From Enterenecus faecium (GTDB lineage Bacteria > Bacillota > Clostridia > Oscillospirales > Oscillospiraceae): a DNA stretch of 26,080 nucleotides. The notes beneath the pieces are model-generated. The model searched no databases and was not told where the DNA came from. It worked only from the letters and a program-made list of their open reading frames with translations. Position 1 is the first letter of the stretch; each line of letters begins with the position of its first letter. A program made the translations under genes and the position numbers. The stretch is from the NCBI GenBank assembly GCA_018713215.1, contig DVFO01000095.1, positions 1-26,080 on the forward strand, written 5' to 3'. Shown one piece after another: positions 8,218 through 17,249 of this stretch.

Positions 8218-9108
8218 TTACCTTACACCGGACTGAGACGCCTTCAGCGCCAGCTGAATGCGGTCAATGAAGGATTGGAGGGGTGGAGAATGTTGTTTTT
8301 GTGCAGAGACACAGTAGAGGGGCACAAACAGAGGGTCTGACATAGGCAGGGCACGGACGGCCGGGAGGGGAACGGTACAATTGGACAGGGCCTGCTCATC
8401 CATGAGCACCACGCCGTCTCCCTGGGCGCACTTGTGAATGGCGGCAAGGGGGGAGGGCAGAGAGAGGGTGCGGCTGAACGCGGTGGGAAGGGTGGGGTAC
8501 CGGGCAAACAGAGCCTCATAGATGGGCTGATACTGCTCGGGGAGAAACAGCGGCTCTTGAGATAGATCAGAGGTCGGTACCGATGTGCGCCTCACCAACG
8601 GATGATTCAGAGAGAGGATCACAGAGATGGGGATATAGCCCAGAAGGGTGGAGGATAGGCCAGGCTCAGAGGGAAGGTAGGGGAGGAGGGTGGCGTCGGC
8701 CTGGTGGTTTTGCAGGCGCTCCAGACAGAAGTAGTCACTGCAATAGGTGTAGACCACGGGAGAGGACCCGCAGGAATCTGGGAGCGCATGAAGCAGCATG
8801 TTATAGAAACAGGGAGCTAAGGAGATGCGCAGATTTCCAGCAGACTCCGATGATGCCTGGCGGAGCACCTGACAGGTGTCATCCAAATCCTGGAGGATGT
8901 GGGAACACCGGCGGTAAAAATATTTACCCTCCTCGGTCAAATCTACGCCCGAAGCAGTGCGAATAAACAGGGTGCACTTGAGCTCCTGTTCCAGCGTGCG
9001 GATGACGTAGCTCAAGCTTTGCTGCGTGACGTAGAGCCGTTTGGCCGTGTACGTCAAATTCATATCTTTGCAAATTTCACAAAAATAATAGAGTTTTTTT
9101 ACATTCAC
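8218..9108 (-). CDS. LysR-family transcriptional regulator
   Basis: This 296-residue protein has a typical LysR N-terminal winged helix: MNVKKLYYFCEICKDMNLTYTAKRLYVTQQSLSYVIRTLE is the HTH region, followed by LFIRTASGVDLTEEGKYF. The rest (about 88-290) is the periplasmic-binding-like effector domain, starting GNLRISLAPC. The effector cannot be predicted. The gene is divergent from the truncated GH20 gene and lies 93-109 bp upstream of cas3 (depending on the cas3 start) on the same strand, with no terminator seen between them, so it may be co-transcribed with cas3. Whether it regulates cas genes, the glycosidases or something now lost is unknown. The ATG at 9108 has a loose GGAAGGTGA site. Confidence 0.93.
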   Translation of the reverse strand: MNVKKLYYFCEICKDMNLTYTAKRLYVTQQSLSYVIRTLEQELKCTLFIRTASGVDLTEEGKYFYRRCSHILQDLDDTCQVLRQASSESAGNLRISLAPCFYNMLLHALPDSCGSSPVVYTYCSDYFCLERLQNHQADATLLPYLPSEPGLSSTLLGYIPISVILSLNHPLVRRTSVPTSDLSQEPLFLPEQYQPIYEALFARYPTLPTAFSRTLSLPSPLAAIHKCAQGDGVVLMDEQALSNCTVPLPAVRALPMSDPLFVPLYCVSAQKQHSPPLQSFIDRIQLALKASQSGVR

Positions 9109-9183
9109 AGAGTGTCACCTTCCATATGACAGGGGGTAATGTGTGGTGAATTTTACTATCAAATATCTGGAAAGACCATTTGT

Positions 9184-9211
9184 ATTATAACATATTCACA
9201 AAAATTGACAA
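9184..9211 (-). promoter_or_regulatory. Promoter of the lysR-type gene
   Basis: On the minus strand TTGTCA (9206-9211) and a perfect TATAAT (9184-9189) are spaced by 16 bp, giving a predicted start near 9177 and a leader of about 68 nt. An inverted repeat TGTCA-N9-TGACA at 9113-9131 lies in the leader and overlaps the ribosome binding area. It could be an autoregulatory site, but this is weakly supported. Confidence 0.65.
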
Positions 9212-9227
9212 GAAAAAAAGAGTGTCT

Positions 9228-12200
9228 ATGCAACATGATGAAAAACAATTCGTGGAAATGGACGACCAGGGCTGGCGCCTGGAGATTAAGAACAACCCCG
9301 ATGTGGTGGATAAGGACGGCAATCCTGTGGACTTCAGCAATCTGACGGAGCTGGGCGCTTCCACTTCCTGTGACCACAACGGTGTGAAGGCCGGCTACTA
9401 CACCCAGGAGGAGTTCAAGGACATCGTGGCCTACGCTGCAGAGCGCAACGTGGAGATTATCCCCGAATTCGATATGCCTGCTCATGCCTGGGCAGCTCTG
9501 GTGTCCATGCCCATGCTGAACTCCACCGAGGACGGCAAGCCCCATGCCAACGGCTATGACAACACGAAGCCTTACCAGGGTTGGGATGTGGGCTGGGCCT
9601 CTCTGGAGTGCCGCAACGAGAACACCTACATCTTCATTGATGAGGTCTTCCGTCAGGTGTCCGAGATTTCTCCCTCTGTCTACATCCATGTAGGCGGCGA
9701 TGAGGCCCACGTGACCGCTCATGACGACTACGTGTACTTTGTCAATCGAGTCACGGAGATCGCTCAGAAGTATGGCAAGACCCCCATCGGCTGGCAGAAC
9801 TACGACGCCGCCGTGGAGGACAAGGAAAACACTGTCACCCAGTACTGGAACACTGGGGACAAGCGGTGCATGGACGGCGTGAAGTACGTTGCTGCTCCTG
9901 CGGACCATGCCTATATGGACATGAAGTATGATGCCAGCTGTCCTCTGGGCCTGCAGTGGGCTGGCTATGCCCCTGTGGACGACGCCTATAACTGGGACCC
10001 CACCGACTTTGGCAGTGCCGATCAGTTTGTGGGCGTGGAGGGTGCCATCTGGACCGAGACCATCTCCGAGCCGGAGCACCTGGACTATATGTACTATCCC
10101 AGACTGCCCGGTATCGCTGAGGTGGGCTGGACACCCAAGGAAAACCGCAGCTGGGACGAGTACAAAGAGCGTATCGCTCAGCACAAGGACCGTCTGGACA
10201 GCCTGGAGATCGGCTACAAGGAAGACACTCTGATCTGGGAGAAGCCCGTGAACTTCCGTATGCCCTTGGATGAAGGCACCGGCACCACCGTGAAGGACAC
10301 CACGGGTGATTTCAAGGGCACTATGGTGGGCGGCGTGACCTGGGGCGAGGGCCGCTATGGCTCCGGCCTGGTCTTTGACGGCTCTGGCTATGTGGACCTG
10401 AAGTACGATGACATCGGCGGCGACTGGACTGCCGGTATGTGGGTCAAGCGTCAGGACTCCGGCGCCGCCAATGCGGCTCTGCTGGCCGGTACGGAGGGTG
10501 AGATTAAACTGGAGCAGTGGAAGAATACCGGTAAGGTTGGCCTTACCGCCTACGGCGTGGACGACTACACCTTCGATTACACCGCTCCCATCGGCGAGTG
10601 GGTCCACCTGGCCTTTGTTTCCAACGACCAGGGCACCACGCTGTACGTCAACGGTGTGGAGACCGACCACATTGATGCCACCATCAACGGCCCTGTCAGC
10701 CGCATCGGTGCCAACTACAAGGATGGCCTGTCCGACCGTGGCTACATGAAGGGTGCTGTGGACGATGTCCAGATCTATGATCGTGCTCTGAGTGCAGAGG
10801 AGATCATGGACATGAAGGAAGACGCGTTCGGCTTCGAGAATGAGATGATCTTCAACTTTGACGAGGGCGAGGGCACTCAGATCACCGACACCAGCGGTGC
10901 TCACTCCTTCACTCTGGGTGACGGCATCACCTGGACCGACGGTAAGATGGGCAGTGGCCTGGACTTTAGCGGCGCTGGCCGCATTGAATTGGGCTACCGG
11001 GATCTGGACAAGAACTGGACTGTGGGTCTGTGGGTCAACCGCAGAGAGAGCGTGGAGCACAATGCCGTGCTGATGTCCGGCGCAACCGGCGAGATCAAGC
11101 TGGACCAGTACCAGAACACCGGTAAGGTAGGTGTTACTGCCTACGGTGTGGAGGATGCCACCTTTGACTACTCCGCTCCCATGGGTGAGTGGGTGCATCT
11201 GACCTTTGTCAGCAACGATCAGGGTACCACCCTGTACGTCAATGGTGTGGAGCAGGATCACATCGATTTGGCCATCAACGGGCCTATGAACCGTATCGGC
11301 GGCAACAATTCCGTCAATCTGGCTGGCGGTGGCTTCTTGAATGCTACCATCGACCAGCTGAGCGTCTTCGACCGCAGTTTGACTGCCGACGAGGTGAAGG
11401 ACCTGGTGAAGGATGACTCTGAGCCCGCCACCGATGCCAGCAAGGCCCTGCTGCAAAAGGTGTATGACTACGCCGCTGCTCAGGATATCAGCAACCTCAT
11501 CCCCACTGTGGCCGCCAAGTACCAGGCTGCTCTGGACCAGGCCGAAGCCGTTCTGGCTGACCCCAACGCCACCCAGCCCGAGGTGGACAAGGCTACCGAG
11601 GACCTGTTTGAAGCGGTGCACCTGCTGGGCTTCACCCAGGGTGAGAAGGATGCTCTGAACCTGCTCATTGAGCGGGCCCGTGAGATGGTGGCCCATGAGG
11701 ACGACTACATGGACACCAACTGGCAGATGCTGCTGGACGCCCTGGAAAAGGCCGAGGCCGTATCCGCTGACCCCGATGCTCTGCAGTACGAGGTGGACGC
11801 CGCCTACGAGGCTCTGCTGGAGGCTATTCTGGCCCAGCAGCTGAAGACGGATAAGTCCATGCTGGAGCTGCTCATCGACCGTGCCAACGGCATGGTGGAG
11901 AATGCCGACAAGTATGTGGAGACCAACTGGCAGATGCTGCTGGATGCTCTGGACAAGGCCCAGACAGTCTATGACGATCCCAACGCCACCCAGACTGAGG
12001 TAGGGACCGCCTGTGATGAGCTGCTGGAAGCCATCATGGCCCAGCGCTTCAGGGCGGACAAGTCCATTCTGGAAGACCTGGTGAACAAGGCCGAGGGCAT
12101 GGACCTCTCCAGTTATACCGCTGAGAGCGTAGCTGTGTTCCGCTCTGCTCTGGCTGAGGCTCAGGCCGTCATGGCGGACAATAGCCTCACCGAGGACGAC

Positions 12201-12440
12201 CAGAAGACCGTGGATGCCGCTGTGGAGAAACTCTCCCGTGCCATGGACGGTCTCACCGCTGGCGGTGCTCCCGATGCCACCGACAAACCTGAGACCTCTC
12301 AGAAGCCCGAAACCACCCAGAAGCCGGAGAACAACGTGCCTCAGACCGGGGACAACAGCGGTTTGATGCTGTGGCTGACAGCTGGCCTGGCTTCTCTGGG
12401 CGGAGCAGTAAGCGTTTTCTTGAAAAAGAAAAGACAGTGA
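9228..12440 (+). CDS. 5'-truncated surface GH20 beta-N-acetylhexosaminidase with LamG, FIVAR and sortase anchor
   Basis: This open frame of about 1070 residues contains the C-terminal two thirds of a GH20 barrel (about 12-330). It starts at DDQGWRLEIK and includes IIPEFDMPAH, the catalytic pair in VYIHVGGDEAHV (Asp158-Glu159) and GAIWTET. Two LamG-like domains follow (about 336-535 and 540-728), near copies 197 residues apart. Then come four FIVAR helical repeats (about 738-1010), a Lys/Pro/Thr-rich linker, VPQTG (1037-1041), a hydrophobic segment and a KKKRQ tail for sortase anchoring. There is no signal peptide, no GH20b domain and no first barrel strands. The ATG at 9228 has no good ribosome site, and a TTG at 9180 is also in frame. 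The 5' part has been lost at about 9230-9261. It is probably a non-functional remnant, although the frame is otherwise intact. Confidence 0.88.
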   Translation: MQHDEKQFVEMDDQGWRLEIKNNPDVVDKDGNPVDFSNLTELGASTSCDHNGVKAGYYTQEEFKDIVAYAAERNVEIIPEFDMPAHAWAALVSMPMLNSTEDGKPHANGYDNTKPYQGWDVGWASLECRNENTYIFIDEVFRQVSEISPSVYIHVGGDEAHVTAHDDYVYFVNRVTEIAQKYGKTPIGWQNYDAAVEDKENTVTQYWNTGDKRCMDGVKYVAAPADHAYMDMKYDASCPLGLQWAGYAPVDDAYNWDPTDFGSADQFVGVEGAIWTETISEPEHLDYMYYPRLPGIAEVGWTPKENRSWDEYKERIAQHKDRLDSLEIGYKEDTLIWEKPVNFRMPLDEGTGTTVKDTTGDFKGTMVGGVTWGEGRYGSGLVFDGSGYVDLKYDDIGGDWTAGMWVKRQDSGAANAALLAGTEGEIKLEQWKNTGKVGLTAYGVDDYTFDYTAPIGEWVHLAFVSNDQGTTLYVNGVETDHIDATINGPVSRIGANYKDGLSDRGYMKGAVDDVQIYDRALSAEEIMDMKEDAFGFENEMIFNFDEGEGTQITDTSGAHSFTLGDGITWTDGKMGSGLDFSGAGRIELGYRDLDKNWTVGLWVNRRESVEHNAVLMSGATGEIKLDQYQNTGKVGVTAYGVEDATFDYSAPMGEWVHLTFVSNDQGTTLYVNGVEQDHIDLAINGPMNRIGGNNSVNLAGGGFLNATIDQLSVFDRSLTADEVKDLVKDDSEPATDASKALLQKVYDYAAAQDISNLIPTVAAKYQAALDQAEAVLADPNATQPEVDKATEDLFEAVHLLGFTQGEKDALNLLIERAREMVAHEDDYMDTNWQMLLDALEKAEAVSADPDALQYEVDAAYEALLEAILAQQLKTDKSMLELLIDRANGMVENADKYVETNWQMLLDALDKAQTVYDDPNATQTEVGTACDELLEAIMAQRFRADKSILEDLVNKAEGMDLSSYTAESVAVFRSALAEAQAVMADNSLTEDDQKTVDAAVEKLSRAMDGLTAGGAPDATDKPETSQKPETTQKPENNVPQTGDNSGLMLWLTAGLASLGGAVSVFLKKKRQ
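10270..11410 (+). repeat. Tandem duplication of the LamG module within the first GH20 gene
   Basis: Two consecutive modules with a period of about 591 bp encode near-identical cores: GEWVHLAFVSNDQGTTLYVN followed by GVETDHID, against GEWVHLTFVSNDQGTTLYVN followed by GVEQDHID. Flanking segments such as TGKVGLTAYGV and TGKVGVTAYGV also match. This is an intragenic duplication of a carbohydrate-binding-type domain. Confidence 0.85.
11440..12262 (+). repeat. FIVAR repeat array of the first GH20 gene
   Basis: Four helical modules of about 65-70 residues follow the LamG pair. The second and third share NWQMLLDALEKA and NWQMLLDALDKA at a spacing of 210 bp. The last module and the linker after it are closely similar at DNA level to the end of the second GH20 gene (about 12033-12300 against 17120-17385). 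Related modules end the fucosidase gene. Confidence 0.8.
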
Positions 12441-12484
12441 TGCGTCAGCTGGAACGGCGCTTTCTGTAAAAAGCAGTGGAACAT

Positions 12485-12542
12485 GGGCGGTACACGCCCC
12501 CACAGGGATTGGTCAAGGGTTCGTATGTGGGGCGTGCCGCCC
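12485..12542. other. Long imperfect inverted repeat between the two GH20 genes
   Basis: The 201-bp gap between the first GH20 stop and the second GH20 start holds a large hairpin. GGGCGG (12485-12490) pairs with CCGCCC (12537-12542), CACGCCCC (12493-12500) with GGGGCGTG (12529-12536) and ACA with TGT, with a 2-nt bulge and a loop of about 21 nt. No T-run follows, so it is not a classic terminator. It may be an mRNA processing or stability element, or a partly degraded terminator. I see no convincing promoter or small gene in the rest of this gap. Confidence 0.5.
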
Positions 12543-12641
12543 TGAGTTGGAGATCCGATGCAGCGTAAGAATGGAAGGTGATAGAGGAAAGAATGGTTTG
12601 GAGAGAGCGTTTCAATTTCGTATGACTTGGGAGGTAAGAAC

Positions 12642-15600
12642 ATGAAAAAACATGGTCGTTGGCCTGCTCTGATGTTGGCAGGCGCAATGATGGTCTCCAG
12701 CGTGGCAAATGTGGGCCTTGCACCCCAGGCGCATGCCCAGGGGGAATACCCCAACCTGGCACTGAGCAAGCCCGCTACGTCCAAGAACGACGAGGGCTAT
12801 GGGCTGGTGGCTTCCAATGCCGTGGATGGCTCTTGTATCGGCGATAACGCCAATTCCCGCTGGTCCAGCGCTATGAGCTCGGGTGAGACCTGGCTCATGG
12901 TGGATTTGGAGAACTATGCCACCATTCACAGCTTCCAGGTGGTGTGGGTAGAGCCCCATGCCAACCCCTATAAGATTCAATTCAGTTCCAATGGAATCGA
13001 CTGGGTGGATGCTTATGTGGACAATGATGGCGTCAACGTAGATGAGCACACCGAGCACACCAAGGATGTCAACGGTGGCCAGCGGTTTGATCCCCACACC
13101 TTGACCTACACCCTGGACAAGCCCCTGGAGGGTATGCGCTATGCTCGTATGTGGGCCAATAAGCAGGGCGGAGGCTATCCCTGCATTGGCGTCTATGAGT
13201 TCCGGGTGTTTGGCGAAGAGGGCGAAGTGGTGCAGGAACTGCTCAACAAAGACCCTGCCAACCTGGCCCTGGGCAAGACAGCCAGTGCCTACGCTTCTCC
13301 CATCTCCTATTGGGGTCCGGACAAGCTGACAGATGGCGTCATCAACCGCACCGCTTCCAAGGGCGACCAATCCAGATGGTCCAGCGAGGCGGGCGCTCCC
13401 GGCTGGGTGCAGATCGACCTGCGTCAGCCCCAGGAGTTCCGGATCATCAATCTGGAGTGGGAGCAGCCCGTGGTGGAGGACTACCACATTGAGGTTTCCG
13501 ATAACGGTTCCGACTGGACCACGGTCTACACCGCAGAGAAGAACACGGAAGGGTATCCGGTGTCCAATCGGGTCACTCTGGACACCCCTGTGACTGCCCG
13601 ATATGTGAAGGTGGCCATTGACAAGCTCAAGGAGGGGGCTTATCCCAGCTTGTCCCTGTACGAGGTGGAAATTTATACCCCTGACGTGAGCGGTACTGAC
13701 AAGACCACCAATAAGGACATCAGCGTGTCCAACGGGACAGACGCCTCTGTGGTCACCGACGACAATCTGGAGACCGTGTGGCAGGGTGCCAGCGGCGACT
13801 CCTTCACCGTGGACCTGGGTGCCTCCCTGAAGTACAACCGCTATCAGATCCAGTGGGCCACCGCAGCTGCCTACCATGTGGAGGTCTCCAGCGACGGCAA
13901 GAACTGGGAAGGTGTGTATACCACCGGCGAGGCCCCGGAGGCCGCTACGGAAGTGACCCTGGACCTGGCCTACAACCAGCGCTATGTCCGGGTAACCCTG
14001 GACGGGGACGGCGCAGTCAAGGAGTTCTCCCTCCATCAGGATCTGGACTTTGTCAACGTCTTTGACCAGGTCAAGCAGCTGCTGGACGGTATTACCATCG
14101 ACGAGGATGACACCAGCCTGACACTGCCTGAGAAGTTCCCCCAGTCCATTGCGGTGATCTATCTGGGCACTGACTACGAGCAGGTCATTGACGCCGACCG
14201 CAACATCATCCGTCCCATTGTGGACACCACGGTGGCGGTGGGCTTCCGGCTGGAGAGCAAGAACCAGCCCGACAACTACCAGCTCTACGAGGTGAGCGTG
14301 GAGGTTCCTGGCCTGCACGACACCGAGGAGTCTCAGAACGAGAAGCCCAAGGTCATCCCCGAGCTGCAGCAGTGGTTCGGTACCACCGGTGACTTTACCA
14401 TTCGGGACGGCGCCCGCATCCTGGTGGACCCCGCTCTGAGTGAAGAGTACATCACCATGGCCAACCGCTTTGCCGACGACTATGAGGACATCGTGGGCAA
14501 GACGATTGCCGTGGAGCGTGGCAACAATCCCACGGCTGGTGACTTCTACTTTGTGGCCAGCGATATCCCCTTCGATGAGGAGACCTATGATCTGCACATT
14601 GGGGAATACATCACCATCGAGGCCAGCCACCAGACCGGCGCCTATTGGTCTACCCGGTCCATCCTCCAGATTCTCAAGCAGACCGGGGATACCATCCCTC
14701 AGGGCGATGTGCGTGACTATCCCAAGTACAAGGTCCGTGGCCTGAGCATGGACATTGCGCGCCGCTATGTGCCTTTGTACTTCCTGGAGGACTGGATTTC
14801 CCAGATGTCCTGGTACAAGATGAACGACTTCAATGCGCATATGAGCGACAACACCTTTGACCTCTCCTTTGGCGGCTTCCCCCTGGAGTCTGATGTGCCC
14901 AACCTCACCAACCCCGAGGGCATGTACTACACCAAGGACGAGTTCCGTCAGTTCCAGGTGGATGCCAAGGAGCAGGGTGTGATGGTGGTGCCTGAGTTCG
15001 ACACTCCCGGACACTCTCTGCCCTTCACCGAGGCCCGTCCCAACAAGAAGGAGTATCTGGACGTTCAGAACCCCGAAACCGCTCCCTTCGTTCAGAGCGT
15101 CTTTGACGAGTATCTGGACGGCGAGGACCCCGTATTCCTGGAGGATGCTGTCATCAATATCGGTACCGACGAGTACAAGGGCGGCGGCCAGGAGGAGAAG
15201 GAAGCCTTCCGTGCCTATCAGGATACCATGCTCAAGTACATCCTGGAGAAGGGCCACACGCCTCGTGCCTGGGGTTCCCAGACCGAGAACCACGGCACTA
15301 CCCCCGTGCAGGTGGAAGGCGTGCAGCTGTACATGTGGTACATCGGCTACGCCAATGCTAAGGAGATGTATGATCTGGGCTACCAGATGATCAACATCAA
15401 CGACGGCGACACCTACATCGTGCCCGGTGCTGGCTACTACTACGACTACCTGAACAAGGGTCACATCTACAACAACTTTGATCCCAGCAACATCTATCGT
15501 TCCTTCAAGGTTCCCGCAGGCGATCCCCAGATCCTGGGCGGCTCCTACGCACTGTGGAATGATAAGACTGGCGGCAGCGATAACGGAACCGCCGACATGG

Positions 15601-17249
15601 AGACCCTGGACCGCCTCTTCGACGCTCTGCCCGTTGTGGCGGCCAAGACTTGGGGCGACGGCAAGGATAACACCCTGTCCGAGCTGGAGGCCATTGTGGA
15701 CGAGACTGGCTACGCCCCCAACACTAACCCCACCTATGAGGTGGAGACCAAGAACGACACCGTCCTCTCTTACGACTTTGATGAGGACGCCAAGACTCAG
15801 GACAACTCCATGAACGACTATGACCTGGTATCCGAGGGTGAGAACGTGGCCTATGAAGAGGGCCATGATGGTACTGCTCTGACTCTGAAGGGCGGCTCCA
15901 GTTATGTGGAGACTCCTCTGGAGGATAAGGGCCTGAATACCACTCTGGACTTCTGGGTCAAGCGGGACGCCAACAGCGGCGACGATGAGCAGATCCTGTT
16001 TGAGTCCGAGATTGGTCAGATCAAGGCCGTGCAGAAGGAGACCGGAAACCTGGGCTTCTCCCGTGAAGCCAGAGACTACTCCTTCAACTATGCTCTGCCC
16101 AAGGGCGAGTGGGTGCACATCACCATGGTGATGGAGTTCACCAAGACTACCTTGTACGTCAATGGCGAGAAGATCCAGACGCTGGAGCGCACCGAGGAAG
16201 GCGGCAACAAGTGGGCTTCTCTGGTCACTCCTCTCATGCGCATCGGTAGCCAGACCAAGGCCTTCCAGGGCCAGATCGACAGCCTGAGACTGTACGACTT
16301 TGCCGCCACCGCCGACCAGGTGGGCAACCTGTCTGTGGATCTGTATGACGAGGCCAGCGGCGTGCGTGTCCACGGCGATGTGGGCGTGCTGCCCTCTGAC
16401 ACCGTGATCCAGGTGACCGACCAGTCCAGCAACGAGAAGTTCCTGGAGATGGCCGAGTCCATCCTCAAGGGCTCCTCCATCAACGCCCAGTCCATCCGCC
16501 TGACCAGCGGGGAAGAGGCTGTGACTCCCAACGGGGAGATCATGATCTCCATGCCCGTGGGCGAGATGGACCAGGATACCCTGGCCCTGTATGAGTTCCG
16601 TCAGGATGGCACCTATGAGGAAGTGACCTTCACCGTGAACAATGGCATGGCCTGCTGGACCAGCAATCACGCCAACGGTGATGACACCGCCTTTGTGCTG
16701 CTGTCCAAGACGGAGGACACCAAGCCCGCCAACAAGACCCTGCTGCAAAAGACCTATGAGTACGCTCTGACCCTCTCCACCGAGGGTGTCACCGACACCG
16801 CCAAGGCCGCCTTTGAGAAGGCTCTGGCCGAGGCCGAGGCTGTCATGGCCGATGCCAACGCCACCCAGGCTGAGGTGAATACCGCTTGGAACAACCTGCT
16901 GGAGGGCATCTGGGGTCTTGGCCTCACTCAGGGCGACAAGACCATGCTGGAGCAGCTCATCAACAAGGCCGATGGCATGATTCCCGACCAGGACAAGTAC
17001 ATGCCCGACCACTGGCAGGAGCTGGTGGACGCCCTGGCTGCTGCCAAGGACGTAATGGCTGACGGCGACGCCATGGAAGAGGACATCCAGCCTGTTGCCG
17101 AGGCTCTGCTCAATGCCATTCTGGCCCAGCGCTTCAAGGCGGACAAGTCCATCCTAGACGACCTCATCAACAAGGCCGAGGGCATGGACCTCTCCGGCTA
17201 CACTGCCGCTTCCGTGGCCACCTTCCGCACTGCTCTGGCCAATGCCTAG
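12642..17249 (+). CDS. Secreted GH20 of dispersin B/lacto-N-biosidase type, cut short by an in-frame TAG before its wall anchor
   Basis: This is a 1535-residue protein with a signal peptide (KKHGRWPALMLAGAMMVSS to about residue 32). It has three F5/8 type C (discoidin-like) domains (about 35-190, 205-345, 355-465), a GH20b-like domain (about 570-690) and the GH20 barrel (about 696-1020) with VRGLSMDIARRY, VVPEFDTPGH and the catalytic pair in NIGTDEYKGG (Asp843-Glu844). A LamG domain (1040-1220), a small beta domain and FIVAR repeats follow from 1360. The GTDEY form points to the dispersin B/lacto-N-biosidase subgroup, so the substrate may be beta-GlcNAc or lacto-N-biose ends of mucin or milk glycans; this is inference. 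The ATG at 12642 has GGGAGG 7 nt upstream. The TAG at 17247 interrupts the last FIVAR module, so the product would be released instead of wall-bound. Confidence 0.9.
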   Translation: MKKHGRWPALMLAGAMMVSSVANVGLAPQAHAQGEYPNLALSKPATSKNDEGYGLVASNAVDGSCIGDNANSRWSSAMSSGETWLMVDLENYATIHSFQVVWVEPHANPYKIQFSSNGIDWVDAYVDNDGVNVDEHTEHTKDVNGGQRFDPHTLTYTLDKPLEGMRYARMWANKQGGGYPCIGVYEFRVFGEEGEVVQELLNKDPANLALGKTASAYASPISYWGPDKLTDGVINRTASKGDQSRWSSEAGAPGWVQIDLRQPQEFRIINLEWEQPVVEDYHIEVSDNGSDWTTVYTAEKNTEGYPVSNRVTLDTPVTARYVKVAIDKLKEGAYPSLSLYEVEIYTPDVSGTDKTTNKDISVSNGTDASVVTDDNLETVWQGASGDSFTVDLGASLKYNRYQIQWATAAAYHVEVSSDGKNWEGVYTTGEAPEAATEVTLDLAYNQRYVRVTLDGDGAVKEFSLHQDLDFVNVFDQVKQLLDGITIDEDDTSLTLPEKFPQSIAVIYLGTDYEQVIDADRNIIRPIVDTTVAVGFRLESKNQPDNYQLYEVSVEVPGLHDTEESQNEKPKVIPELQQWFGTTGDFTIRDGARILVDPALSEEYITMANRFADDYEDIVGKTIAVERGNNPTAGDFYFVASDIPFDEETYDLHIGEYITIEASHQTGAYWSTRSILQILKQTGDTIPQGDVRDYPKYKVRGLSMDIARRYVPLYFLEDWISQMSWYKMNDFNAHMSDNTFDLSFGGFPLESDVPNLTNPEGMYYTKDEFRQFQVDAKEQGVMVVPEFDTPGHSLPFTEARPNKKEYLDVQNPETAPFVQSVFDEYLDGEDPVFLEDAVINIGTDEYKGGGQEEKEAFRAYQDTMLKYILEKGHTPRAWGSQTENHGTTPVQVEGVQLYMWYIGYANAKEMYDLGYQMININDGDTYIVPGAGYYYDYLNKGHIYNNFDPSNIYRSFKVPAGDPQILGGSYALWNDKTGGSDNGTADMETLDRLFDALPVVAAKTWGDGKDNTLSELEAIVDETGYAPNTNPTYEVETKNDTVLSYDFDEDAKTQDNSMNDYDLVSEGENVAYEEGHDGTALTLKGGSSYVETPLEDKGLNTTLDFWVKRDANSGDDEQILFESEIGQIKAVQKETGNLGFSREARDYSFNYALPKGEWVHITMVMEFTKTTLYVNGEKIQTLERTEEGGNKWASLVTPLMRIGSQTKAFQGQIDSLRLYDFAATADQVGNLSVDLYDEASGVRVHGDVGVLPSDTVIQVTDQSSNEKFLEMAESILKGSSINAQSIRLTSGEEAVTPNGEIMISMPVGEMDQDTLALYEFRQDGTYEEVTFTVNNGMACWTSNHANGDDTAFVLLSKTEDTKPANKTLLQKTYEYALTLSTEGVTDTAKAAFEKALAEAEAVMADANATQAEVNTAWNNLLEGIWGLGLTQGDKTMLEQLINKADGMIPDQDKYMPDHWQELVDALAAAKDVMADGDAMEEDIQPVAEALLNAILAQRFKADKSILDDLINKAEGMDLSGYTAASVATFRTALANA

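Noticed and set aside
9205..9232. Plus-strand promoter TTGACA with TATGCA for the truncated GH20 gene
   Set aside because: The -10 match is poor and overlaps the possible start codon, while the same bases serve a much better minus-strand promoter for the lysR-type gene.
9159..12503. An open frame of more than 1100 codons on the minus strand opposite the first GH20 gene
   Set aside because: It is a shadow of strong codon bias: the plus-strand gene avoids TTA, CTA and TCA codons. The predicted protein is low-complexity V/H/L/G-rich with no domain, and the plus strand has clear GH20, LamG and FIVAR homology.
12570..12641. Promoter for the second GH20 gene (TTGGAG, 17 bp, TATGAC)
   Set aside because: Matches to the consensus are too weak to call.
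12612..17012. An open frame of about 1466 codons on the minus strand opposite the second GH20 gene
   Set aside because: Same codon-bias effect; no recognisable motif and no ribosome site.
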